This document shows positions 1 to 8,833 of a stretch of DNA of 64,000 bases, one piece after another. The notes under the pieces are model-generated. The model was given only the letters and a program-made list of their open reading frames with translations, searched no databases and was not told the origin of the DNA. The stretch lies in contig NZ_JBEGIK010000001.1 of the NCBI RefSeq assembly GCF_040675855.1, positions 1,116,001-1,180,000 on the forward strand, in the 5' to 3' direction. A program made the position numbers and the translations under genes. Each line of letters starts with the position of its first letter. The stretch's first letter is position 1. The DNA comes from Microbacterium sp. LWH3-1.2. Its GTDB lineage: Bacteria; Actinomycetota; Actinomycetes; Actinomycetales; Microbacteriaceae.

Positions 1-1134
1 GTCGCCTGGGTGCTCATCGCCGGTGCGCTCACGCTGTGGATCGCGGGCCAGGCGCTCGGCTGGTGGGAGCTCACCGTGGCGGCGATCTCGATCACCGGCG
101 TGCTGGCGCTGTGCCTGCTGTTCCTCATCGGGCGCACCGCGTACGACGTGTCGCTCGACCTCAACCGCACGCGCGTCGTCGTGGGGGAGCGGGCCGTGGG
201 TGCGCTCACCCTCGCGAACACCGGCCTGCGCGCCATCCTGCCCTCGCGGGTGCTGCTGCCGGTCGGAAACGGCCGTGGCGTGTTCGACGTGAACCGGCTG
301 GCGGCCGGCGACTCGGCCGAGGAGCTCTTCGCCATCCCCACATCGAGGCGCGCGGTCGTCAAGGTCGGCCCGGTGAGCGTCGTGCGCGGCGATCCGCTCG
401 GCCTCTTCGAGCGTGTGCACCGCCGCGACGAGCCCGTCGACCTCTTCGTGCACCCGCGCACCGTCCTGTTCGACGGACAGTCGCTCGGGTTCCTGCGCGA
501 CCTCGAGGGGCTTCCGGCGACCGACCTGTCGCCCGACGACGTCTCGTTCCACGCGCTGCGCGAGTACCAGCCGGGCGACGACCTGCGTCACGTGCACTGG
601 AAGTCGACCGCGCGCACCGGACACATGATGGTGCGCCAGTACGAGGAGACGCGCCGCTCGCACTTCGTGATCGGCCTGTCGACGAGCCCCGCCGACTACC
701 GCGACGACGACGAGTTCGAACTCGCGATCTCGGCCGCGGGCTCCCTCGGCCTCCGCGCCCTGCGCGACTCGCAGCGGGTCGAGGTGCGGGTGCAGGAGCG
801 CGCTCTGCCGTCAGGCTCGGGCAAGCAGTTCCTCGACTCCCTGTCGGCGCTCGGCCACTCGAAGCCGAAGGCGGGCTCGGTCGTCGAGCTCGCCGGCGTC
901 GTCGCCGCGACGCTGCCCCTCGCGAGCGTGGTCGTGCTCGTGTGCGGCAGCAAGGTCGACCGGGGCGACCTGCGCACGGCCTGCAGCCGCCTGCCGTTCG
1001 GCGCGCGCGTGCTCGCGGTCGTCGCGTCGGCGGACCACGCCGCGCCGTCGCTTCGGAGGATCGGAGAAGCGGATGTCGTGACCCTCGGCGCGCTCGAACA
1101 GCTCCCGAACGCCCTCCGGAAGGTGCTCGCATGA
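1..1134 (+). CDS. DUF58 domain-containing protein (5' end outside window)
   Basis: The reading frame is open from the first base, so the gene probably begins upstream; the first possible start inside the window is a GTG at 10. Two hydrophobic segments at the visible N-terminus anchor it in the membrane. The DUF58 signature around residues 185-215 reads GDDLRHVHWKSTARTGHMMV, preceded by ALREYQPGDD. The domain is related to the von Willebrand A fold. DUF58 proteins usually sit next to a MoxR AAA ATPase and a transglutaminase-like membrane protein; here the next gene is the latter, and a moxR gene is expected just upstream. The stop overlaps the next start as ATGA at 1131-1134, indicating translational coupling. 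Confidence 0.9.
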   Translation, partial: VAWVLIAGALTLWIAGQALGWWELTVAAISITGVLALCLLFLIGRTAYDVSLDLNRTRVVVGERAVGALTLANTGLRAILPSRVLLPVGNGRGVFDVNRLAAGDSAEELFAIPTSRRAVVKVGPVSVVRGDPLGLFERVHRRDEPVDLFVHPRTVLFDGQSLGFLRDLEGLPATDLSPDDVSFHALREYQPGDDLRHVHWKSTARTGHMMVRQYEETRRSHFVIGLSTSPADYRDDDEFELAISAAGSLGLRALRDSQRVEVRVQERALPSGSGKQFLDSLSALGHSKPKAGSVVELAGVVAATLPLASVVVLVCGSKVDRGDLRTACSRLPFGARVLAVVASADHAAPSLRRIGEADVVTLGALEQLPNALRKVLA

Positions 1135-3689
1135 CCGCGCCGGTCACCCCGCTCCCGACGCGCGCCGGGGCTTCCGCGTCACCGCAGGCGGCAGCATCCG
1201 TCTCCCGTACTCCGCGTGCCGACGCCCTGCCGACCCGTCGCTGGATCCTCGACCTCGGCGCGGTCGCACTGCTGCTGCTCATCCCCCTCATCGGTTTCGC
1301 GCCCACGTTCGACGGCGCGAGCTACCTCGTCGCCGCGCTCGGCGGCCTCGTACTCGGCATGGGACTGGCCGTGCTCGGCCGGCTGTACCGCTGGGGCATC
1401 CTGCTCCTCACCGCCGCGACGACCGCCGTCTACTTCCTCCTCGGCGGGACCCTCGCCCTGCCGCACACCACCGTCGCGGGCGTGATCCCGACGCTCGAGA
1501 CGCTGCGTCAGCTCGCCCTCGGCGTCGTCATGTCGTGGAAGCAGCTCCTCACCACGATCGCCCCCGTCGCGACCGACGACGGCCATCTCATCGTCCCCCT
1601 CATCCTGTCGCTCGTCGCGGCGGTGCTGACGACATCCCTCGCGCTGCGCCTGCGCAGCGCCGGATGGGCGCTGATCCCGGCCGCGGGGTTCCTCGCGATC
1701 GAGATCGCGCTGGGCACCTCCGAGCCGTTCGTGCCCGTGATTCAGGGCGTCGTGTTCGGACTCGCCGGCGCGGTCTGGCTCGCCCTGCGCCAGGCATGGC
1801 AGCCGCAGGCCGCGGCGATCTCGGTCGGCGAGGGGCCGGCGAAGTCGGGTGCCGGCGTGCGCCGCGTGCTCACGGGCGGTGCCGTCGTCGCGATCGCCGC
1901 GGTCGTCGGCGTCGCCACGAGCGGGTTCGCGGCGCCGTCGTCGCCGCGCTACGTGCTGCGCGACGTCGTGATCCCACCGTTCGACATCCGTGAGTTCGCC
2001 AGCCCCCTGCAGTCGTTCCGCGCCTACGTGCGGGACCACCCCGACGACCCGCTCTTCACCGTCAGCGGCCTGCCCGAGGGCGCGCGCATGCGCCTGGCAA
2101 CGATGGATGCCTACAACGGCACGGTCTACAACGTGTCGGACGACGGCAGCGGCTCGTCGAGTGCCTTCGCCCCCGCGCGCACCAACATGTCGGCCGGCGC
2201 GGACGGCACGCCGGCGACGGTGCACGTCGAGATCGGCGAGCTCGAGAGCGTGTGGATGCCGGACGCCGGCGCCGTCCGAAGCGTCACGTTCGACGGCGCC
2301 CGTGCCGACGACCTGCGCCGCACCGCCCACTACAACGAGGCGACCGACACCGGCGTCGTCACCCTCGGCCTCGAGAAGGGCGACGAGTACACCCTCGACG
2401 CCGTGATCCCCGAAGTGCCGAGCGACGAGGCGCTCGCAGACCAGAACTTCGCGCCGCTGAAGATGCCGAAGCAGGTCGGCGTCCCCGAGTCTCTGGCCGA
2501 CATCGCGTCGAAGACGGTGGCCGAGGCCGAGACACCCGTCGAGCAGGTGCGAGCCCTGCAGCAGATGCTGTCGGAGGGCGGCTACTTCAGCCACGGGCTC
2601 GCCGGACAGCCGCTTTCGCGCGCCGGCCACGGCGCCGAGCGCATCGCGACGCTGCTCGGCTCGGAGCAGATGGTGGGTGACGACGAGCAGTACGCGACGG
2701 CAATGGCGCTGCTCGCGGCCCAGGTCGGCATCCCCGCGCGGGTCGTCATGGGGTTCTACCCTGACGAGGACCAGGCCGGCCAGCCCGTCTACACCGCGAC
2801 GGGCGACACGCTCCACGCGTGGGTGGAGGTCGCCTTCGACGACGCCGGGTGGGTCCCGTTCGACCCGACGCCGCCCGAGGACCAGGTTCCGAGCGACCAG
2901 ACGACGAAGCCCAAGGCCGACCCCAAGCCGCAGGTGCTGCAGCCCCCGCCCCCGCCGACGGAGCCCGTCGACCTGCCGCCGACCGTCGCCGACGACCGTG
3001 GCTCGGAAGACGAGAACGCCTTCGACGCGGGCCTGCTGTGGACGATCGTGTCGATCGGCGTCGGCGCGCTGGGTCTGCTCGCCGTGCTGCTGGCCCCGTT
3101 CATCGTCATCGGCGCCCTGAAGGCCGCGCGCCGCCGCAAGCGCCGCGAGGCCGAGCGCGCCTCCGACCGCATCAGCGGAGGATGGGACGAACTCGTCGAC
3201 CGCGCCTCGGACTTCGGCGCGCCCGTGCGCGCCGGCGCTACGCGCCAGGAGGACGCCGGCGTGCTCACGGCGGCGTTCTCCGAGCCGCGGGTCGCGACGC
3301 TCGCCTCGCGGGCCGACCTGGAGGTGTTCGGGCCGACCGAGCCGTCGCCCGACGACATCGAGGCCTTCTGGACGCAGGTCGACGAGATCGTCGGCGGCAT
3401 GGCGAAGGGACGCTCGGTGTGGCAGCGTCTGGGCGCGAGACTCAGCATCCGCACCCTCCTCGAGGGCACGCGGCTCGCGCTGCCGGCACGTCCGGCGCCG
3501 CCGGGGCGCCCGGCGTCCGCTGCGCACCCGGCGCCCGCAACAGACCCGGCGCGCGCGACAGAGCAGCCCGCCGCCACCCCGGCGCACGACCCCGACACGC
3601 CGAACAGCTCGACCCGGCGCTCGCGCCGTGGCAGCACGACCCGGAGCGCACCCGAGGCCTCCGCCCACCCCGCACAGGAGAACGAATGA
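1131..3689 (+). CDS. TgpA-like membrane protein with transglutaminase-fold domain
   Basis: 852 aa. Several hydrophobic helices lie between about residues 35 and 290, followed by an extracytoplasmic transglutaminase-like domain (about 460-585), a proline-rich stretch, one more membrane helix near 640 and a cytoplasmic tail. This matches the DUF3488/TgpA plus transglutaminase architecture. The catalytic His (H562 in TLHAWVEV) and Asp (D578 in FDPTPP) are visible. However, the segment that normally reads GxCEQFA here reads GDDEQYA, so D518 occupies the cysteine position. The domain is therefore probably not a working transamidase or protease and may bind peptides or glycans instead. It starts on the ATG that overlaps the DUF58 stop. 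Confidence 0.9.
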   Translation: MTAPVTPLPTRAGASASPQAAASVSRTPRADALPTRRWILDLGAVALLLLIPLIGFAPTFDGASYLVAALGGLVLGMGLAVLGRLYRWGILLLTAATTAVYFLLGGTLALPHTTVAGVIPTLETLRQLALGVVMSWKQLLTTIAPVATDDGHLIVPLILSLVAAVLTTSLALRLRSAGWALIPAAGFLAIEIALGTSEPFVPVIQGVVFGLAGAVWLALRQAWQPQAAAISVGEGPAKSGAGVRRVLTGGAVVAIAAVVGVATSGFAAPSSPRYVLRDVVIPPFDIREFASPLQSFRAYVRDHPDDPLFTVSGLPEGARMRLATMDAYNGTVYNVSDDGSGSSSAFAPARTNMSAGADGTPATVHVEIGELESVWMPDAGAVRSVTFDGARADDLRRTAHYNEATDTGVVTLGLEKGDEYTLDAVIPEVPSDEALADQNFAPLKMPKQVGVPESLADIASKTVAEAETPVEQVRALQQMLSEGGYFSHGLAGQPLSRAGHGAERIATLLGSEQMVGDDEQYATAMALLAAQVGIPARVVMGFYPDEDQAGQPVYTATGDTLHAWVEVAFDDAGWVPFDPTPPEDQVPSDQTTKPKADPKPQVLQPPPPPTEPVDLPPTVADDRGSEDENAFDAGLLWTIVSIGVGALGLLAVLLAPFIVIGALKAARRRKRREAERASDRISGGWDELVDRASDFGAPVRAGATRQEDAGVLTAAFSEPRVATLASRADLEVFGPTEPSPDDIEAFWTQVDEIVGGMAKGRSVWQRLGARLSIRTLLEGTRLALPARPAPPGRPASAAHPAPATDPARATEQPAATPAHDPDTPNSSTRRSRRGSTTRSAPEASAHPAQENE

Positions 3690-4942
3690 CCGTGAGCCCC
3701 CCTGGCGCCGCTCCTGCGGCGACCATCGGACGCCGAGTGGGGGCGTTCGCGATCGACATCGGCGTCGCCTGCGTGATCGGCGCGGTGCTGGTCGGCATCG
3801 TCCTGGGCATCATCTTCGGTGTGGGCCCCGCGTGGGGGCGCGACAGCCTGGCGGTCATGATGCTGCTCGGCTCCGTCGGGATCGGCTTGCTGCTGCTCGT
3901 CTGGTGGCTCCTCTACTCCGCCATGCAGGGCAGCCTCGGTGGCTCGATCGGGCAGCGGATCCTCGGCCTGCGCCTGCACGACGCCGCCTCCGGCGGTCCG
4001 ATCGGATTCTGGCGCGCGATCCTGCGCAACCTCGTGTTCAGCCTCGCCGCGTCGATCGTGGTCGGATGCTTCACGCCGCTCTTCGACGCGAGCGGCCGCC
4101 GGCAGGGCTGGCACGACATGGCCGCGCGTGCGGTCGTCGTAGACATCCGGAACACGGATGCTGCGCCCCCGGCGCCCCCGGCGCCCGCGGCGACCGCCAC
4201 GGCGAACCCGTACCTCCCGCCGCCGCCGAGCGCCGCACCACTGCCGCCGGCGCCATCGCCGCGGCCCGCGGCCCCGGTGCCCGCCGCGGGATTCATGCCC
4301 GAGGCAAACCGGGCCGCGACGCGTCCGGCCCTTCCCGTGCCGACCGGAGTGATCCACGACATCCCCTGGGGCGCGCACGAGCCGACGGTCGCGCATCCGC
4401 CGCAGTCGGAGTCCTTTCCCAGCGTCACCATGCCGTTCCCCGCGGCGACGACGACCGAGCCGCTCGGCGCGACCGCCCTCGCGACCGCGGCGCCGGCCGT
4501 GCCTGTCGCGAACGCTGCAGTCGCAGCATCCGTGATCCCCGCCGTCGAAGAAGAGGACGTCGAGTCCACGCGCATCGTCGTGCCGCCGCCGGCCCAGCGG
4601 GCCGCGCTGTACGACGGCGCGCCGGTGCTCGCGGTGCTCACGTGGGACGACGGGACGCGCATGGCCGTGTACGGCCGCACCCTGTACGGCCGCAACCCCG
4701 CGGGCGAAGACGGCGCGGTCGCGATCCCGGTGCGCGACGAGACGCTGTCGCTGTCGAAGACGCATTTCGAGGTCGGCGGCGGCGCCGTGGGGGCGTGGAT
4801 CGCCGACCGCCACTCGACCAACGGCACGACGCTGGTCCGCGACGGCGGGCGGATCCCGCTCACCCCTGGCGTCCGCACGAACCTGCGCGACGGCGACACG
4901 CTGGAGTTCGGAGACCGGCGAGTAATGGTGGGCCTGGCGTGA
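3686..4942 (+). CDS. RDD family membrane protein with C-terminal FHA domain
   Basis: 418 aa. Residues about 10-155 form an RDD domain with three hydrophobic helices and the typical RxxGxxxDxxxx and GxxxGxRxLGLR patterns (SIGQRILGLRL). A long Pro/Ala-rich linker follows (about 160-300). The C-terminus (about 320-418) is an FHA domain with the phosphothreonine-binding features GRxLYGRNP, LSKTHFEV and RHSTNGT. It is probably a membrane protein whose cytoplasmic FHA head reads threonine phosphorylation by the kinase encoded downstream. It starts at the ATG in the ATGA overlap with the previous gene; the next gene starts inside its stop codon. Confidence 0.88.
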   Translation: MTVSPPGAAPAATIGRRVGAFAIDIGVACVIGAVLVGIVLGIIFGVGPAWGRDSLAVMMLLGSVGIGLLLLVWWLLYSAMQGSLGGSIGQRILGLRLHDAASGGPIGFWRAILRNLVFSLAASIVVGCFTPLFDASGRRQGWHDMAARAVVVDIRNTDAAPPAPPAPAATATANPYLPPPPSAAPLPPAPSPRPAAPVPAAGFMPEANRAATRPALPVPTGVIHDIPWGAHEPTVAHPPQSESFPSVTMPFPAATTTEPLGATALATAAPAVPVANAAVAASVIPAVEEEDVESTRIVVPPPAQRAALYDGAPVLAVLTWDDGTRMAVYGRTLYGRNPAGEDGAVAIPVRDETLSLSKTHFEVGGGAVGAWIADRHSTNGTTLVRDGGRIPLTPGVRTNLRDGDTLEFGDRRVMVGLA

Positions 4943-5793
4943 TGACAGGATCCCCGCCCATCGCGGTCGCGTTCGGCGCGGCCACGGATGCCGGCCTCCG
5001 CCGCCGCATCAACGAGGACTCGTACCTCGCGGTGTCGCCGCTGTTCCTCGTCGCCGACGGCATGGGCGGCCACAATGCCGGCGAGATCGCGAGCGCCACG
5101 GTGATCCAGGAGTTCTCGGCGCTCATCGGCCGCGAGAGCCTGACGATCGACGACGTGCATGCGGGCGTCGCCGGCGCGCGCCGCCGTGTCGCGGCTCTGC
5201 CGGCCGGGGCCGGTGCGGGTGCCGGCACGACGCTCGCGGGCGTCGTGATCGCCGACGTCGACGGCGAGGGCTATTGGCTGGCCATCAACCTGGGCGACTC
5301 GCGCACGTACCGCCTCAGCGAGGGGCATTTCGAGCAGGTGAGCGTCGACCACTCGGTCGTGCAGGAGCTCGTCGACAGCGGGCAGCTCGCCGCCGACGCG
5401 GCCCAGCGGGATGCCCGCCGCAACGTGATCACGCGGGCCATCGGCGCCGGCAGCGACGCCGAACCCGACTACTGGCTCATCCCCGCCGAGGACGACGACC
5501 GCATCCTGGTGTGCTCCGACGGGCTGTCGGGCGAGCTCGAGCAGGACGCGATCCACGGCATCCTCCTCGCCGAGGCCGACCCGCAGGCGGCAGCGACGCG
5601 GCTGGTGCACGAGGCGATGGTGCGCGGCGGTCGCGACAACATCACCGCGATCGTCGTCGACGCTCTCGCGGTTCGCACCCGGACGAGCCGTGCGTGCGAA
5701 CGCGATACGGTTCCGGTGAGTGCCCCCGCTCAGGAAGACGCCGACATCGACGGCGACACGCTGCCGCGCGCGGTGGTCACGGGAGGATTCTGA
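4942..5793 (+). CDS. PP2C-family Ser/Thr protein phosphatase
   Basis: 283 aa, cytoplasmic. The metal-binding motifs of PP2C (PPM) phosphatases are all present: RRRINEDS near residue 20, VADGMGGHNAGE near 40, INLGDSRTYR near 115, CSDGLSGEL near 193 and GGRDNITAIVVD near 235. It should dephosphorylate proteins modified by the Ser/Thr kinase encoded two genes later, probably including the FHA-bound partners of this operon. The ATG start shares a base with the preceding stop codon. The length is typical of stand-alone actinobacterial PstP-type catalytic domains; there is no membrane segment. Confidence 0.93.
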   Translation: MTGSPPIAVAFGAATDAGLRRRINEDSYLAVSPLFLVADGMGGHNAGEIASATVIQEFSALIGRESLTIDDVHAGVAGARRRVAALPAGAGAGAGTTLAGVVIADVDGEGYWLAINLGDSRTYRLSEGHFEQVSVDHSVVQELVDSGQLAADAAQRDARRNVITRAIGAGSDAEPDYWLIPAEDDDRILVCSDGLSGELEQDAIHGILLAEADPQAAATRLVHEAMVRGGRDNITAIVVDALAVRTRTSRACERDTVPVSAPAQEDADIDGDTLPRAVVTGGF

Positions 5794-7205
5794 TGCCCAC
5801 GCTGTACGCCCCGGGAACCACGCCGGCCGCCGTCACCCCGCGCGGATTCGCGGTGCTCGAGCCCGGCACCTCCGCCGCGCTGCTCACCCGCATCAGGTCG
5901 GTGCTCGCTGACGGCCGCGGCCTCGGCGGGGTGATCGAGGCGCTCACCGGAGCGTACGGCGCGTCGCTGACCGCGATCCCGGCGTTCGCGGTGGCGCTCG
6001 CCGAGGGTGACGGCGTGCGCGTCGCCGTCCGCGGTGACTTCGCTTTCGACATCGACGCGACGGCCGCCGAGCGCGTGTCGGGCGCCGGGGTCACGACCTG
6101 GACCGAGCGCGTGATCCCGGGCGTGGCGCGCGTGGCGCTCACGACGGCGGGCTCCGATGCCCCGGCCGAGTTCCCGATCGCCGACGGCATCGTGCTGGCG
6201 AGCAGGATCGACTGGGATGCTGCGCCCACCGGTGCCTCGACGGCTGCCGGCGACGCCTCCGCCGAGGTCGCGCCGGGTCCGCGCCGGCGCGAGGTCCCGG
6301 TGGCGCCCGCGGTGTCGGAGCCGCCATCCGCGCCTCCCGTCCTTGCCGAAACACGGGTCGATGATGGCGACACGCCGGAGACGGATGCCGCGGCCCGGCG
6401 TGTCGGGCAACCTGCCCGTGTCTCGGCGCCTGAGGCGGGGACGGAGCCGGCACCGGGGACGGCCGCCTCGGGGCTCATCGACTCGAACTCCGTGCCGTCG
6501 GTCGTCGACGCCGAGACCCTGCTTCCCCTCGACTCGGCCCTCGCCGCACCCGCCGCGACCGTCGTGCCGCTGCCTTCCACCGGCCCGGCGCCGACCGGTG
6601 AAGACGAGTCCGCCACGGGATTCGACGACCTGTGGGGCGCCACGGTGATCCGCTCCGTGGAGGACGCCGCCGTCCGCCCCGAGGGCGAGGACGAGCACCG
6701 CGCCCCGGCCGCGCCGCCCGCACCCGCCGGCGACCACGACGGTGCGACGATCTCGATCGCCCAGGCCCGCGCACTGCGCGAGGCGGCGGGCGGCGTCGGG
6801 GGCGCAGCATCCGTCTTCCCCATCGATTCGACCCCCGCGCCGCTCGCGCCGCCGCGCCCGCCGGCACCGGGTCGCATCCGCGTCTCGACCGGGCAGGTGC
6901 TGCCGCTCGACCGCACCGTCGTGATCGGCCGGCGCCCGCGCTCGACCCGCGTGAGCGGCACCGACCTGCCGCACCTGGTCGCCGTCGACAGCCCCCAGCA
7001 GGACATCTCGCGCAGCCACGTCGAGCTGCGGGTCGAGGGCGAGAGCATCGTCGCGACCGACCTGCGCACCACGAACGGCACGACCCTCCTCCGCCAGGGC
7101 GCCGAGCCGGTGCGACTGCACCCCGGCGAGGGCACGGTCGTGATCCCGGGCGACGTGCTGGATCTGGGCGACGGCATCACCGTCGCGATCGAGGGGCTGA
7201 CGTGA
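5793..7205 (+). CDS. FHA domain-containing protein
   Basis: 470 aa. The C-terminal 105 residues are an FHA domain, with the phosphopeptide-binding signatures VVIGRRPRS, DISRSHVELRV and DLRTTNGTTL. The N-terminal about 140 residues form a compact unassigned domain. The central region is a long low-complexity Pro/Ala/Asp/Glu linker containing several threonines that could be kinase targets. No membrane helix is visible, so it is probably a cytoplasmic phospho-dependent scaffold. It starts on an ATG sharing a base with the phosphatase stop and ends overlapping the kinase GTG start. Confidence 0.86.
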   Translation: MPTLYAPGTTPAAVTPRGFAVLEPGTSAALLTRIRSVLADGRGLGGVIEALTGAYGASLTAIPAFAVALAEGDGVRVAVRGDFAFDIDATAAERVSGAGVTTWTERVIPGVARVALTTAGSDAPAEFPIADGIVLASRIDWDAAPTGASTAAGDASAEVAPGPRRREVPVAPAVSEPPSAPPVLAETRVDDGDTPETDAAARRVGQPARVSAPEAGTEPAPGTAASGLIDSNSVPSVVDAETLLPLDSALAAPAATVVPLPSTGPAPTGEDESATGFDDLWGATVIRSVEDAAVRPEGEDEHRAPAAPPAPAGDHDGATISIAQARALREAAGGVGGAASVFPIDSTPAPLAPPRPPAPGRIRVSTGQVLPLDRTVVIGRRPRSTRVSGTDLPHLVAVDSPQQDISRSHVELRVEGESIVATDLRTTNGTTLLRQGAEPVRLHPGEGTVVIPGDVLDLGDGITVAIEGLT

Positions 7206-8833
7206 GCGGCAAGCGCGCGCCTATGGCGCCGCCGGACCTCCCCGGCTTCACCTATGTCGACCTGCTCGGTTCGGGCGGCTTCGCCGACGTCTACCTCTAC
7301 GAGCAGCAGCTGCCCAAGCGCCGCGTCGCGGTCAAGGTGCTGCTCACGGAGCGCATGTCGAGCGGCTCGGTCGAGGAGTTCACCGCCGAGGCGAACGTCA
7401 TGGCGATGCTGTCGACGCACCCGGCGATCGTCACGATCTACCAGGCGGGGGTTGCCAAGGACGGCCGCCCGTACCTCGTGATGGAGTACTGCCCGCGGCC
7501 GAACCTGCAGGTGCGGTATCGGCGCGAGCCCTTCTCGATCGCGGAGTCGCTGCGCGTCGGCGTGCAAGTCGCGGCGGCCGTCGAGACGGCGCACCGCGCG
7601 GGTGTCCTGCACCGCGACATCAAACCCGCGAACATCCTCGTCACCGAGTACAACCGCCCGGCGCTCACCGACTTCGGCATCGCGTCGACGACGAACGCGG
7701 CCGCCGAGTCGGCGGGCCTGTCGATCCCCTGGTCGCCGCCGGAGTCCTTCGCCGACGTGCCGCGCAGCGACCCGCGCTCCGACGTGTACGCGCTGGGCGC
7801 GACCGTGTACACGCTCCTCGCCGGACGCTCGCCGTTCGAGCTGCCCGGCCAGCGCAACGGTGCGGCCGAGCTCATCCACCGCATCGAGACGCTGCCGCTC
7901 CCCGCCCTCGCCCGCGCCGACCTGCCCCCGTCACTGCAGCGCGTGCTCGAGCGCGCGATGGCCAAGGCGCCCGTCGACCGGTACGAGAGCGCCCTGGCCT
8001 TCGCCCGCGCGCTGCAGACCGCCCAGATCGAGCTGTCGCACTCCGTCACCCCGATCGACATCCTCGACGATCACGCGCCGGAAGACGTCGAGGAGGACGA
8101 GGACGACGGCCTCACCCGCGTCCGCGGTGTCGTCAGCATCAACCCTGAGACGACGCCGGCGGCCGGCATGACCCGTCCGTCGGCCGCGACCGCGCCGAGC
8201 CGGGCCAACGCGCCGCGGTTCGATCCGGCCCCCGTCGAGACCGCGACGGTAGCCCGGCACGCGCCCATGACCCCGGCGTCGGCGTACGAGCAGACGGTCC
8301 GGCGCGACCAGGTCGGGCTGCCGGTGTCGCTCGACGAGACGATCGTCCGTGCACCCGCCTTCGACGCGGCCCCTCCACAGGAGGAGGTGGATGCTGCGCC
8401 CCCGCGTCGCCGTCGCACAGGACTGTGGATCGGGCTCGGTGCTGCCGCGCTCGTGATGGTCGCGGTCATCGTCGGGGTATCTCTGCCGGGCATCCTGTCG
8501 GGCGACGCGCAGGAGCAGCCGGCGCCGTCGGAATCGTCGAAGCCGCAGGACCCGCTCTCGACGGTCGTGCCGGCCGTGACGGACGTCGTCGGAGCACCCG
8601 CCGAGGGCGGTATGAAGTTCACCTGGAAGAACCCCGACCCGCAGGACGGCGACTTCTACATCGTCGAGACCGTGTCGCTGACCGACACCACCGGCGAGAC
8701 GGAGTCGGTCGACGAGCCCGAGATCGTGGTCGCGGCCGCCGCCACGGGGCAGACCTGCGTCGACGTCACGCTGGTCCGCGCGAACGGCACGCAGCAGCAG
8801 GATCCCGAGAAGACCCGGGGGTGCACACCGTGA
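7202..8833 (+). CDS. Transmembrane Ser/Thr protein kinase (PknB-like)
   Basis: 543 aa. The kinase domain spans about residues 13-285. It has a glycine loop (GSGGFADVY), catalytic lysine K45 in VAVKVLL, HRDIKPAN with D139, TDFG with D157, and an SPPE in place of the usual APE. A low-complexity juxtamembrane region follows (about 290-405), then one membrane helix (GLWIGLGAAALVMVAVIVGV) and an extracellular domain of about 110 residues. The ectodomain has a beta-sandwich, Fn3-like pattern and two cysteines, rather than PASTA repeats. The GTG start at 7202 overlaps the previous stop (GTGA). It pairs with the PP2C and FHA proteins of this operon. Confidence 0.95.
   Translation: MSGKRAPMAPPDLPGFTYVDLLGSGGFADVYLYEQQLPKRRVAVKVLLTERMSSGSVEEFTAEANVMAMLSTHPAIVTIYQAGVAKDGRPYLVMEYCPRPNLQVRYRREPFSIAESLRVGVQVAAAVETAHRAGVLHRDIKPANILVTEYNRPALTDFGIASTTNAAAESAGLSIPWSPPESFADVPRSDPRSDVYALGATVYTLLAGRSPFELPGQRNGAAELIHRIETLPLPALARADLPPSLQRVLERAMAKAPVDRYESALAFARALQTAQIELSHSVTPIDILDDHAPEDVEEDEDDGLTRVRGVVSINPETTPAAGMTRPSAATAPSRANAPRFDPAPVETATVARHAPMTPASAYEQTVRRDQVGLPVSLDETIVRAPAFDAAPPQEEVDAAPPRRRRTGLWIGLGAAALVMVAVIVGVSLPGILSGDAQEQPAPSESSKPQDPLSTVVPAVTDVVGAPAEGGMKFTWKNPDPQDGDFYIVETVSLTDTTGETESVDEPEIVVAAAATGQTCVDVTLVRANGTQQQDPEKTRGCTP

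Noticed and set aside
36..1130. Extension of the transglutaminase-like protein upstream across the DUF58 gene
   Set aside because: The upstream frame encodes only Arg/Pro-rich nonsense; the ATG at 1131 overlapping the DUF58 stop is the natural start.
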